Positions 1 through 7,312 of a DNA stretch of 16,549 nt are shown one piece after another. Position 1 is the stretch's first letter; every line of letters begins with the position of its first letter. The notes beneath the pieces are model-generated. The model worked only from the letters and a program-made list of their open reading frames with translations, was not told the DNA's origin and made no database searches. The position numbers and the translations under genes were made by a program. The stretch is from Flavobacterium psychrophilum (lineage in GTDB: Bacteria; Bacteroidota; Bacteroidia; Flavobacteriales; Flavobacteriaceae), in assembly GCA_945861915.1 (NCBI GenBank), contig CAMAWK010000030.1, positions 1-16,549 on the forward strand. The letters run 5' to 3'.

Positions 1-75
1 AAACTTTAGAAAAAAAAGCTAAAATAGTCTGTCATTAAAATGAACGAAGTAATCACATTTTCACAATTAAAAAAA

Positions 76-103
76 AGAGCCACAAAATAGGATTGCTTGC
101 TCT
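76..103 (-). terminator. Possible weak terminator after the PBP1A gene
   Basis: Read on the minus strand, AGAGC and GCTCT can form a 5-bp stem with a long loop of about 18 nt, followed directly by a run of about eight T. It lies just beyond the stop codon of the penicillin-binding protein gene. The stem is short, so this is tentative. Nothing else is recognisable between base 1 and base 112. Confidence 0.35.
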
Positions 104-112
104 CAATTATTA

Positions 113-2407
113 TTACAACTCAAATTCTTCTGTGTCTTGTTCAACTGCTGTGGTGTCTTTTACGACCGCTGGACGGCTGTAACAATCTACTTTTATCGAA
201 AGATTTGACGGTCTATCAAAAGATTCTTTAGACACTTTTAGGGTTGTATCTTCGTAACATTTTTTCATAAAATAAGCCCAAACGGGTAAGGCTGCTGTGG
301 CTCCTTGTCCGTAAGTCAAGTTTTTGAATCTTGCGGAACGGTCTTCACAACCTACCCAAACACCCGTAACTAAATTGGGTACCATTCCCATAAACCAACC
401 ATCGGATTGGTTTTGTGTGGTGCCTGTTTTTCCTGCAATAGGGTTTTTAAATAAATACGGATAGCCTGTCCAGCGATTGTCTCCACTACCGCCACCTTCG
501 GTTCTTAATCTTGCTCCTGAACCACTTTCGGTTACACCTTCTAGCAATTTGATAACCGCAAACGCAATATCTTTATTCAATACATCATGCGACTCGGGAA
601 TGGGTTCGTAGATAACCACCCCACTTTTGTCTTCGATTCGGGTGATGAATTGCGGTTTTACATACACGCCTTGATTGGCAAAAGTGCCATAAGCTGCCAC
701 CATATCATGAACGGTAATATCAACCGCACCAAGGGCAATCGATGGTTGCGTTGGAATATCTGATTTAACCCCTAGTTTATGAGTTAATTCAATTACCGCT
801 TCGGGACTGGTTTTGTCTATTAATTTTGCCGAAACGGTATTAATAGAATTGGCTAATCCTTGTTTTAAAGTGACCATGCCGCGATATCTATTGTCGGAAT
901 TTCTAGGTTCCCAATCTTCTGTAACATGATGACGCCCTTTTCGAATCATAAAAGGTCCATCAACAATGGTGTCACAAGGCGACATTCCTAACTGTTCGAT
1001 AGCCGTTGCGTACACAAAAGGTTTGAATGTAGAACCCACTTGTCTGGCACCTTGACCCACGTGATCGTATTGAAAATATTTGTAATTAATCCCTCCAACC
1101 CAGGCTTTTATACTTCCTGTCTGAGGTTCCATTGCCATTAAACCTGATTGTAAAAAGTGCTTATAATATCTAATGGAATCCAAAGGAGTCATAATGGTAT
1201 CTCTTTCACCTTTCCAGGTAAAGACTTTCATTTTTGTTTTTTGGCTAAAAGAAGCTATGATTTCGTCTTCACTTTTTTCCATTTCGGTCATGACTGTCCA
1301 GCGATACGAGGCTTTCATGGCTTGTTTTAGAATACGCTGTGTTTCGGTGTCTGAAATATTGACAAAAGGAGCATTTTTATTGGTTTTGGCTTCAATAAAA
1401 AATTCTTCTTGCAGGTTTTCCATGTGTTTTTCTACTGCTTCTTCTGCATACAATTGCATTTTAGAATCGATGGTGGTGTAAATTTTTAATCCGTCTTTGT
1501 AGATATTGTAATCAGAACCGTCAGGTTTTTTGTTCTCTTCCATCCATTTTTTCATGTAATCCCTCAAGTATTCTCTGAAATAAGTGGCGGTTCCTTCTCG
1601 GTGACTTTCGAGTTTGAAATTCAATTTGATAGGTAAACTTTGTAGTTTTAGTTTTTGAGAAGTGGTAATAATTTTGCCTTTTTCCATTTGCAAAAGCACT
1701 ACATTTCTTCGGTTTTTTACTCCTTGAGGATTTTTTACTGGGTTGTACAATCCGGAGTTTTTAAACATACCAACTAAAATAGCCGATTCGTCGATGGTTA
1801 ATTCTTTAGGTTCTTTAGAAAAATAGGTTTTTGCTGCTGAACTTACGCCAACAGAATGATTTCCAAAGTCATAGACATTGCAATACATGGCGATTATTTC
1901 ATTTTTGGTATATTGTCTTTCTAATCGAATGGCGATAATCCATTCTTTTATTTTTTGAACAATACGAAAAGGCAAGAATTTAGACCCTTCGCCGTGGAAT
2001 AATTGTTTGGCTAATTGTTGGGTTAGCGTACTGGCTCCGCCGCTAGTTCCTAAACTAGCAATAGCTCGTAAAGTACCCCTTCCGTCAATTCCTGAATGTT
2101 CATAAAAACGGGCATCTTCGGTTGCAACTAATGCTTGAACAAGGTTTTTGGGTAAGTCGGAATATTTGAGTTGGGAGCGGTTTTTTTCGAAATACTTTCC
2201 AAGAATTTCTCCGTCAGATGAAATGATTTCGGTGGCTAAATTCGAATCAGGATTTTCTAAATCTTCAAACGAAGGCATGGAACCAAAAAGTCCCCAAGAA
2301 GCAAATAAAAAGAATACTACAATGCCTCCAAGTCCGTAAAAGAAAACTTTCCAGAATTTATTTTTGTAATAATTGATGTCTTTTTCTATGTTGTTTTGAC
2401 TTGCCAT
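113..2407 (-). CDS. mrcA: Class A penicillin-binding protein (PBP1A-like, transglycosylase/transpeptidase)
   Basis: Bifunctional peptidoglycan synthase that polymerises lipid II glycan strands and cross-links stem peptides, anchored in the inner membrane and acting in the periplasm. It has a short cytoplasmic N-terminus and one membrane segment at about residues 20-42. The GT51 transglycosylase domain follows (about 60-250), with catalytic Glu97 in TEDARFYEHSG and the GGASTLTQQLAKQLF motif at 123-137. The transpeptidase domain (about 415-710) shows all three motifs: Ser459-T-F-Lys462, S521-I-N523 and K660-T-G662. The length of 764 residues is normal for the class. The C-terminus is acidic and short. 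It is the last gene of a ricT-gldH-PBP operon, starting 4 nt after the gldH stop, so it probably shares their transcript. The family call is secure. The gene symbol follows the E. coli PBP1A naming and is less certain. Confidence 0.95.
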   Translation of the reverse strand: MASQNNIEKDINYYKNKFWKVFFYGLGGIVVFFLFASWGLFGSMPSFEDLENPDSNLATEIISSDGEILGKYFEKNRSQLKYSDLPKNLVQALVATEDARFYEHSGIDGRGTLRAIASLGTSGGASTLTQQLAKQLFHGEGSKFLPFRIVQKIKEWIIAIRLERQYTKNEIIAMYCNVYDFGNHSVGVSSAAKTYFSKEPKELTIDESAILVGMFKNSGLYNPVKNPQGVKNRRNVVLLQMEKGKIITTSQKLKLQSLPIKLNFKLESHREGTATYFREYLRDYMKKWMEENKKPDGSDYNIYKDGLKIYTTIDSKMQLYAEEAVEKHMENLQEEFFIEAKTNKNAPFVNISDTETQRILKQAMKASYRWTVMTEMEKSEDEIIASFSQKTKMKVFTWKGERDTIMTPLDSIRYYKHFLQSGLMAMEPQTGSIKAWVGGINYKYFQYDHVGQGARQVGSTFKPFVYATAIEQLGMSPCDTIVDGPFMIRKGRHHVTEDWEPRNSDNRYRGMVTLKQGLANSINTVSAKLIDKTSPEAVIELTHKLGVKSDIPTQPSIALGAVDITVHDMVAAYGTFANQGVYVKPQFITRIEDKSGVVIYEPIPESHDVLNKDIAFAVIKLLEGVTESGSGARLRTEGGGSGDNRWTGYPYLFKNPIAGKTGTTQNQSDGWFMGMVPNLVTGVWVGCEDRSARFKNLTYGQGATAALPVWAYFMKKCYEDTTLKVSKESFDRPSNLSIKVDCYSRPAVVKDTTAVEQDTEEFEL

Positions 2408-2411
2408 AATT

Positions 2412-2891
2412 TCACTCTATTTTTTCTATCCTAAAACCTACTTCTGTGATTCCTGCTAACTCTTTTGTTCCTTGAATTTTGCCGCTTTCGCGAAGTGCTT
2501 GTTTGATATGAACTTTATATTTCGTTCTAAATCGAACATTTTCTTTGTAAAACAGTATACTTTCTTTTAAATCTGTAAATCCATCGCCCAAAAGTGTTCC
2601 GTCTGGATTGGCCATTTGGTATTCGAGAGTATCTACTTTGGTGAAACCATTGGGTAATTCCATGGCTACAATCAAAAAAAGATTATTAAATGGATAGTTG
2701 TTGTTGTTTCTTAAATTCACAAATAAATTATACCTTTTGGTAGAATCTAATTCAGGCAAATCAAAACTGACAATACTGTCTTTGTGCCAAGAACTTCCAA
2801 CGGTTTTGTATTCGTCAAAAACTCTTTTTTTGTCACAGGAAAAAAAAAGAAACAATACTAACAAGAGTAAAATGCTATTGTTTATTTTCAT
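2412..2891 (-). CDS. gldH: Gliding motility lipoprotein GldH
   Basis: A 159-residue lipoprotein. The N-terminus has a long hydrophobic stretch ending in FFSC, with Cys19 as the expected lipidation site, then a charged segment. The mature part resembles GldH, one of the lipoproteins needed for gliding in Flavobacterium johnsoniae, whose exact biochemical role is unsettled. Recognisable parts are the DEYKTV region just after the lipobox, the FDLPELDS stretch and the NLRNNNNYPFNNLFL segment typical of this family. The start codon overlaps the end of ricT by 17 nt (2875-2891), which suggests coupled translation, and the PBP1A gene follows after 4 nt. The ricT-gldH order supports the identification. 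Presence of gldH indicates gliding potential or ancestry but does not show that the strain glides, because the other gld and spr genes are outside this window. Confidence 0.88.
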   Translation of the reverse strand: MKINNSILLLLVLFLFFSCDKKRVFDEYKTVGSSWHKDSIVSFDLPELDSTKRYNLFVNLRNNNNYPFNNLFLIVAMELPNGFTKVDTLEYQMANPDGTLLGDGFTDLKESILFYKENVRFRTKYKVHIKQALRESGKIQGTKELAGITEVGFRIEKIE

Positions 2892-4137
2892 TTTTTGTAA
2901 TTAGTATTGGTTTTCTAGAAACCGCAGGTTTATTATCTTCTGGATTCTTAGTTCTTGGCGCATTGTTGGGTTTGTTATTAGAATTGGCAACAATTAGATT
3001 TTCTCCTCCCGATTTGCGTTTTTTGTTTGGTTTTTTCTTTCTTTTTGGTTGATCAAAACGAGTGAGACTTTCTTGTCCCATAGCATTATTAAAGTTTTTC
3101 TCAGGTTCTTGAACAATTTCTATAGCGTAATCTTCTAAAGCAGACACTTTAATCTGTTGCTTATTTTCGGCAAGAATTTCTTTTACTTGTTCAATTTTTA
3201 GCACATGCCAATTCGCAAAATCAGACGTGTATGCAAACCACATTAAACCTTTGAAAATATCTTGTTTCTGGCAAATAGCATCGCCTTTTTCAGTTGATAA
3301 TTTGGTGTCAAAACTAGGAAACCCTTTCAAAGCATCCATGTAAGTGTCGAGTTCATAGTTGAGACAACATTTTAATTTGCCACATTGACCCGCTAGTTTT
3401 TGCGGATTGAGCGATAATTGTTGGTATCTCGCAGCAGAAGTGTTTACACTTCTAAAATCAGTTAGCCAAGTCGAGCAACACAATTCTCGACCACACGAAC
3501 CAATACCTCCCAAACGAGCTGCTTCCTGGCGAAGACCTACTTGTTTCATCTCAACTCTGGTCGTGAATTCTTTTGCAAAATCTTTGATTAATAATCTAAA
3601 ATCGACTCTGTCATTGGCAGTATAATAAAAAGTAGCTTTCGAGCCATCGCCTTGAAATTCGATATCAGAAATTTTCATTTCTAGTTTATGTTCAATCGCT
3701 AATTCTCTCGCTCTTACTTTCATAGGCTCTTCTTTATCACGAGAAGTAGACCAAATATCGATGTCTCTTTGAGACGCTTTTCTATAAATCTTTAGAATTT
3801 CGGGGCTGGTAATTTTCACCCCTTTTTTCTTCATTTGAATGCGAACCAACTCACCTGTGAGGGTTACAATTCCGATGTCATGCCCTTGGGTTGTTTCAGT
3901 TGCGACAATATCGCCCATGCTCAAAGTGAGCTTTTCGGTATTGCGATAAAATTCTTTTCTTCCGTTTTTAAAACGAACTTCCACACAGTCAAAAGGAGTT
4001 TCGCCATTGGGCAAACTCATGTTCGAAAGCCAATCAAAAACCGTTAATTTGTTGCAGCTATCGGTGCCGCAAGTCCCATTATTTTTGCATCCCTTTGGTG
4101 CGCCACCATCGGATGTTGAACAACTTGTACAAGCCAT
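2875..4137 (-). CDS. ricT: RicT-like PSP1-domain protein
   Basis: A 420-residue cytoplasmic protein with a PSP1 C-terminal domain (about residues 50-290), related to Bacillus YaaT/RicT. In Bacillus that protein forms a complex with RicA and RicF that carries Fe-S clusters and affects RNA processing and development. Diagnostic motifs are GGIGSCGRELCC at 210-221 and QCGKLKCCLNYELD at 251-264. The N-terminus has an extra cysteine cluster (Cys3, 6, 17, 23, 28), which could bind a metal or cluster. Beyond about residue 360 there is a lysine-, arginine- and asparagine-rich tail of some 60 residues that is likely disordered and may contact RNA; this is inference. At 420 residues it is much longer than the Bacillus protein (about 275). 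It is first in the ricT-gldH-PBP1A operon and its end overlaps gldH by 17 nt. The family is clear; the partners and role in Bacteroidota are not. Confidence 0.88.
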   Translation of the reverse strand: MACTSCSTSDGGAPKGCKNNGTCGTDSCNKLTVFDWLSNMSLPNGETPFDCVEVRFKNGRKEFYRNTEKLTLSMGDIVATETTQGHDIGIVTLTGELVRIQMKKKGVKITSPEILKIYRKASQRDIDIWSTSRDKEEPMKVRARELAIEHKLEMKISDIEFQGDGSKATFYYTANDRVDFRLLIKDFAKEFTTRVEMKQVGLRQEAARLGGIGSCGRELCCSTWLTDFRSVNTSAARYQQLSLNPQKLAGQCGKLKCCLNYELDTYMDALKGFPSFDTKLSTEKGDAICQKQDIFKGLMWFAYTSDFANWHVLKIEQVKEILAENKQQIKVSALEDYAIEIVQEPEKNFNNAMGQESLTRFDQPKRKKKPNKKRKSGGENLIVANSNNKPNNAPRTKNPEDNKPAVSRKPILITKNENKQ

Positions 4138-4199
4138 AATTTGAAAATATAGTGATCGTCCTAATAAGATTGGGACTACTAGACAAAAAGTTTAGAGCG

Positions 4200-4207
4200 T
4201 AAAGATA
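4200..4207 (-). promoter_or_regulatory. Weak candidate -7 element for the ricT operon
   Basis: On the minus strand TATCTTTA matches seven of the eight pattern positions of the Bacteroidota -7 box TAnnTTTG, 62 nt upstream of the ricT start. No TTTG or TTG is present at the expected -33 distance. A promoter is needed here because a terminator for trhO lies just upstream, but this particular site is uncertain. Confidence 0.28.
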
Positions 4208-4260
4208 GTATTTTTTCGTTTAAAGTTTCTAATCGATTATAGTGAGAATTGTTAAACCAA

Positions 4261-4288
4261 AAAACCCATTCCGATTGGAATAGGTTTT
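4261..4288 (-). terminator. Rho-independent terminator of trhO
   Basis: An inverted repeat with arms AAAACC-C-ATTCC and GGAAT-A-GGTTTT, 11 base pairs interrupted by one mismatch, closed by a GATT loop. Read on the minus strand it is followed by further T residues. It lies 20 nt past the trhO stop and separates trhO from ricT, so the two genes are probably transcribed independently. Confidence 0.8.
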
Positions 4289-4308
4289 ATTAGAAGCTTA
4301 GAAATTCA

Positions 4309-5694
4309 TTAGTCTAAAACCTTAAATATTTTATCGGATAATCGAACCCGAAAAGGCAAATGCATCGTGACTTTGTCTCCCATTGTTGCCGCTGAATTTT
4401 CGGTTCCGTTGACGAACAGTTCCTCAATTAGTAGTGTTTCATTTCCTGTTGTTTGTCCAGAAATTAAAATAGTATCACCCAATTTTAAGTCTTGATTTTC
4501 AACTAAAAAAAGTACTATTTGGGCTTTGGCATAATAATGTTCGACTTTGCCAATACTCACTTTTTTAATTTTAATTTTTTGGCGAATGTCTGCAGGTTTT
4601 TGCGTCGTTTGTTCTTTTGATTTTGTTTCGGCTATAGCCAATGGTATGTCCGAAAGTTCGCCCGAATGTTTGAACAGTAATTTATCTGATTTCCCTTTTC
4701 TGAAAATCATATTTCCGTTTTTTATACCTCTTCTCAGTTTTACTTGTTCCACTAACGGAAGATGAATAATTTCTTGACATTCGGTTGAGCAGCAATTGTC
4801 TAATGCCGATTTGCATTCGTCACATTGAATAAATAATAAATGACAGCCTTCGTTCTCACAATTGGTGTGATTGTCACAGGGCTTTCCACATTGATGGCAT
4901 TGGGAGACGATATCGTTGGTAATTCTTTCACCCAATCGGTGGTCAAAAACAAAGTTTTTACCAATAAATTTACTTTCTAGCCCTTCTTCTTTGATTTGTT
5001 TGGCATAGTTAATAATACCGCCTTCGAGTTGAAAAACATTTTTGAACCCTTGATGCTTAAAGTAAGCCGACGCTTTTTCACACCGAATGCCACCTGTGCA
5101 ATACATCACAAGGTTTTTGTCTTCTTTGTGTTCTTTTAATTGCTCATTGATGATGGGTAAACTTTCTCGAAAAGTTTCGACATCAGGTGTGATTGCTCCT
5201 TTAAAATGACCAATTTCGCTCTCATAGTGATTCCTAAAATCGACTACAATCGTGTCTGGATTGTCTAAAATTTGGTTGAATTGTTTGGCTTTTAGATGCA
5301 CTCCAATGTTGGTAACATCAAAGGTTTCGTCATTCAATCCATCGGCAACTATTTTGTCACGCACTTTGATAGTTAGTTTCAAAAAAGAATGATCGTCTTG
5401 TTCTACAGCCACATTCAAGCGAATGTTTTGCATAAAATCATAGGCTTCCAGCGTTTCTCGAAAGGCTTCTATGTTTTCGGTAGGAATACTCATTTGGGCA
5501 TTGATTCCCTCTTTGGCTACATAGGTTCGACCTAAAGCATCGAGTTGGTTCCATTTGATGAATAAATCATCGCGAAATTGTTGAGGGTTTTCGATTTTGG
5601 CATACGCATAGAAAGATAATGTAAGTCGTTGTTTTCCGGCTTCATCTATTAATTGGGCTCTTTCTTCTGCGCTTAAAGTGTTGTACAGTTGCAT
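4309..5694 (-). CDS. trhO: TrhO, rhodanese-type tRNA U34 hydroxylase with C-terminal barrel extension
   Basis: The family (E. coli YceA/TrhO, formerly UPF0176) uses oxygen to form 5-hydroxyuridine at the wobble position of certain tRNAs. The N-terminal alpha/beta domain spans about residues 20-115. The rhodanese domain spans about 130-235 and carries Cys199 in the active loop CTGGIRC, with Cys205. A cysteine-rich segment at 266-306 holds ten cysteines, mostly in CxxC-like spacing, as in other members where it probably binds zinc. The core matches the usual length of about 330-350 residues. Here a further stretch of about 110 residues follows: a linker, then about 377-461, which reads like a small beta-barrel (IGKVEHYYAKAQ, LKLGDTILISGQTT, MGDKVTM, KIFKVLD), similar in pattern to the C-terminal domain of U32-family proteins and EF-Tu domain 2. 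It is monocistronic, with its own terminator and a candidate promoter at about 5777-5804. Confidence 0.9.
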   Translation of the reverse strand: MQLYNTLSAEERAQLIDEAGKQRLTLSFYAYAKIENPQQFRDDLFIKWNQLDALGRTYVAKEGINAQMSIPTENIEAFRETLEAYDFMQNIRLNVAVEQDDHSFLKLTIKVRDKIVADGLNDETFDVTNIGVHLKAKQFNQILDNPDTIVVDFRNHYESEIGHFKGAITPDVETFRESLPIINEQLKEHKEDKNLVMYCTGGIRCEKASAYFKHQGFKNVFQLEGGIINYAKQIKEEGLESKFIGKNFVFDHRLGERITNDIVSQCHQCGKPCDNHTNCENEGCHLLFIQCDECKSALDNCCSTECQEIIHLPLVEQVKLRRGIKNGNMIFRKGKSDKLLFKHSGELSDIPLAIAETKSKEQTTQKPADIRQKIKIKKVSIGKVEHYYAKAQIVLFLVENQDLKLGDTILISGQTTGNETLLIEELFVNGTENSAATMGDKVTMHLPFRVRLSDKIFKVLD

Positions 5695-5716
5695 GCTATA
5701 AACGGTTTAAGGTTAG

Positions 5717-5736
5717 AGACGTAAAATTGTACGTCT
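5717..5736. repeat. Palindrome in the trhO leader
   Basis: Seven-base arms AGACGTA and TACGTCT are separated by six bases (AAATTG). It lies 23-42 nt upstream of the trhO start and, if the promoter at 5777-5784 is used, falls inside the transcribed leader. It could be a hairpin or an operator. No function is known to me. Confidence 0.5.
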
Positions 5737-5776
5737 GTACAGAAATTTATTGAATTCTAAATGGAAGAATTCGGTG

Positions 5777-5804
5777 CAAATTTAAAGCTAAACTGCAAAG
5801 TTCG
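5777..5804 (-). promoter_or_regulatory. Candidate trhO promoter
   Basis: On the minus strand TAAATTTG (plus 5777-5784) fits the Bacteroidota -7 box TAnnTTTG exactly, and a TTG lies about 20 nt upstream. The predicted leader is roughly 75 nt. The -33 part overlaps an arm of the nested inverted repeat (5803-5811), so structure and promoter are intertwined. Confidence 0.4.
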
Positions 5805-5923
5805 CAAGGTTTAAAAAATTAAAACCGCAGATTCACAGATTTTCTATTATAAATCTGCGAATTTGCGGTAAAATATTTTATAAATTTTTCTTAGCGAACC
5901 TTGCGTAAACCTTTGTGAACTAT
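5797..5923. repeat. Nested inverted repeats between brx and trhO
   Basis: The inner pair has 19-base arms at 5824-5842 and 5851-5869 that match at 17 of 19 positions around an 8-base loop, beginning ACCGCA and ending GCGGT. An outer pair, CGCAAGGTT (5803-5811) and AACCTTGCG (5897-5905), encloses it, and a second imperfect partner follows at about 5906-5921. This is non-coding and makes up much of the 243-nt gap at 5695-5937. It lies downstream of the bacilliredoxin gene and could also end its transcript, though it lacks a clear T-tract. It resembles the dispersed intergenic repeats seen in flavobacterial genomes. Confidence 0.7.
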
Positions 5924-5937
5924 GCGGTTAAATGATA

Positions 5938-6348
5938 TTAACAAAATTCCGCGTAAGCGTCCATTAGATTTTCTGCAATTAATTCAGCTGGGCGACCCTC
6001 GATGTGGTGACGCTCCAACATGTGTACTAATTCTCCGTTTTTGAACAAAGCCATACTTGGCGATGAAGGAGGAAAAGGAAACATATGTTGTCTGGCGGCA
6101 TCTACCGCTTCTTTGTCGACACCTGCAAAAACAGTGATTAAATGATCCGGTTTTTTAGCTCCGTCTAAACTCATTTTTGCTCCTGGACGTGCATTTCTAG
6201 CGGCACAACCACAAACGGAGTTTACTACAACTAATGTAGTTCCTGTTGCTTTAATGGCAGTATCAACTGCCTCAGCATTATGCAAATCTTGAAAACCAGC
6301 CGATGTTAATTCGGCTTGCATGGGTGTTACCATTTCTTGTGGATACAT
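5938..6348 (-). CDS. BrxA/BrxB-family bacilliredoxin (YphP/YqiW)
   Basis: A small cytoplasmic thioredoxin-fold protein of 136 residues. Its active site is C46-G-C48 in [13 protein letters not shown], the signature of the BrxA/BrxB family (formerly DUF1094). These proteins remove bacillithiol from S-bacillithiolated proteins, the counterpart of glutaredoxin in organisms that use bacillithiol. Other family features visible are [13 protein letters not shown] (74-86), [15 protein letters not shown] (89-103) and the [15 protein letters not shown] segment (105-119). A cysteine is the very last residue (Cys136). The length is usual for the family. It stands alone on the minus strand with its own candidate promoter upstream. 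It implies that the host makes bacillithiol or a similar thiol, but the synthesis genes are not in this window. I cannot decide between BrxA and BrxB, so no symbol is given. Confidence 0.92.
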   Translation of the reverse strand: MYPQEMVTPMQAELTSAGFQDLHNAEAVDTAIKATGTTLVVVNSVCGCAARNARPGAKMSLDGAKKPDHLITVFAGVDKEAVDAARQHMFPFPPSSPSMALFKNGELVHMLERHHIEGRPAELIAENLMDAYAEFC

Positions 6349-6385
6349 AGTATTTTTGATTTAAGAATTAACAAATTTTGAATTG

Positions 6386-6393
6386 CAAATTTA
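6386..6393 (-). promoter_or_regulatory. Candidate -7 box for the bacilliredoxin gene
   Basis: TAAATTTG on the minus strand fits TAnnTTTG exactly and lies 37 nt upstream of the start codon. There is no well-placed TTTG at -33 (the nearest TTG is only about 13 nt away), so the evidence is partial. Confidence 0.4.
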
Positions 6394-6456
6394 CAAAGAT
6401 TCAAATCAAGATGTACCTTTAATTATAAAGTTTTGTTATAGTTTGATAACTTGCCA

Positions 6457-7212
6457 TTAACTCTTAAATCGGAATGAATATCCCAACGCAAGATAATACT
6501 TGGGAGAAATGGCGGATAAACCAATACCTCCCGAAACATCCAATTGATGATTTGTGTTTAGTAAATATGTAATTCCTGCATCAAAGCGATGATCAGGTTT
6601 CTGTATTTGAGGTACAAATCCATAGAGTTCAACGTAGGCTCCCATTTTTTCAGTGAGCGAATAACCAGTTGTTAGGGTGTAAATAAAAGTAGGTTCGGGA
6701 CTTTCTCCGTTCCATTCCGCTCCCAAATTATAACTCAACGATTGCTTTTCTGAAAGAGTATGTTGCATCGTGAATCGGAATTCTGGTGCATAATAACTGG
6801 TTTGCAATTGCTTCGAACCGAGTTTTGGAATTCCAATATGACCAATAAATGACGTAATCGGAATGATTCCTTTTTCTTTAAAAAGTTGCGTTTTAAACCC
6901 AATTAAAACAGGATTAATTCCTGAAATTGTACTCGAAAAATGGTCTTCAATTCCTAATTCTGTGATGAGGCGCAATTCAAAATGGTCATTTATACCAAAT
7001 CGAGTCAAAATAGTTGGTGCTACAATCTGACTGGTTTCGCTATCCGTTTTCTCATAAGAAAACCCATTTTCTAATTGGAAATAATTTTTGGGAACAATAA
7101 ACGGACATTCGGTTTGATCGGGTCTGTCGGTTTGAATGGAGGGCATTTCTTGTGCAAAAGCAGCATTTAAAAACACTACAAAAACAAAAAGTAAAACAAT
7201 GTTTTTTTTCAT
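6457..7212 (-). CDS. Outer-membrane beta-barrel protein, MetA-pathway/phenol-degradation transporter-like family
   Basis: A 251-residue exported protein with a clear signal peptide (about residues 1-20, cleavage after AFA). The mature protein begins with QTDRPDQTE, a motif typical of the barrel family annotated as putative MetA-pathway of phenol degradation or simply 'transporter'. The rest is a series of alternating polar and hydrophobic strands, and it ends in GYSFRFKS, close to a C-terminal beta-strand signature of outer-membrane proteins. The substrate is unknown and the family name should not be read as phenol catabolism. The gene is divergent from mntH, and a palindrome overlaps its -7 box. 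This makes control by the MntR encoded nearby plausible, and with it a role in bringing metal ions across the outer membrane; that is inference only. Confidence 0.75.
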   Translation of the reverse strand: MKKNIVLLFVFVVFLNAAFAQEMPSIQTDRPDQTECPFIVPKNYFQLENGFSYEKTDSETSQIVAPTILTRFGINDHFELRLITELGIEDHFSSTISGINPVLIGFKTQLFKEKGIIPITSFIGHIGIPKLGSKQLQTSYYAPEFRFTMQHTLSEKQSLSYNLGAEWNGESPEPTFIYTLTTGYSLTEKMGAYVELYGFVPQIQKPDHRFDAGITYLLNTNHQLDVSGGIGLSAISPKYYLALGYSFRFKS

Positions 7213-7233
7213 TTTAATTAGTTGTTGAATTAA

Positions 7234-7253
7234 TTTTTAGACAAATCTAAAAA
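7234..7253. promoter_or_regulatory. Palindrome in the divergent gap, candidate MntR operator
   Basis: The 8-base arms TTTTTAGA and TCTAAAAA are perfect inverted complements, separated by CAAA. The site covers the -7 box of the outer-membrane protein gene (7242-7249) and lies 60-79 nt upstream of the mntH start. DtxR-family regulators bind palindromes of this size, and an mntR gene lies in the same cluster. The link to MntR is inferred from position and symmetry only. Confidence 0.45.
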
Positions 7254-7272
7254 AATTATTACCTAAATCAAA
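7242..7272 (-). promoter_or_regulatory. Promoter of the outer-membrane protein gene
   Basis: On the minus strand TTTG (plus 7269-7272), a 19-nt spacer and TAGATTTG (plus 7242-7249) match the Bacteroidota consensus TTTG-N17..23-TAnnTTTG at every fixed position. The expected start of transcription leaves a leader of about 20-25 nt before the ATG at 7212. Confidence 0.7.
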
Positions 7273-7280
7273 ATTATTGT

Positions 7281-7288
7281 TACATTTG
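7281..7288 (+). promoter_or_regulatory. Candidate -7 box for mntH
   Basis: TACATTTG fits TAnnTTTG exactly and lies 24 nt upstream of the mntH ATG, giving a leader of roughly 18 nt. No TTTG or TTG sits at the -33 distance, so the promoter may be weak or need an activator. Confidence 0.5.
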
Positions 7289-7312
7289 TGATGCTATTTA
7301 AAAAAACTACCG

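Noticed and set aside
5797..5923. CRISPR array or riboswitch in the trhO-brx gap
   Set aside because: The repeats are inverted and not regularly spaced direct repeats with spacers, and no known riboswitch core is recognisable.
6430..6452. Short stem GTTAT/ATAAC as terminator of the outer-membrane protein gene
   Set aside because: Only five A/T-rich pairs and no T-tract after it on the minus strand, so it is not supported.
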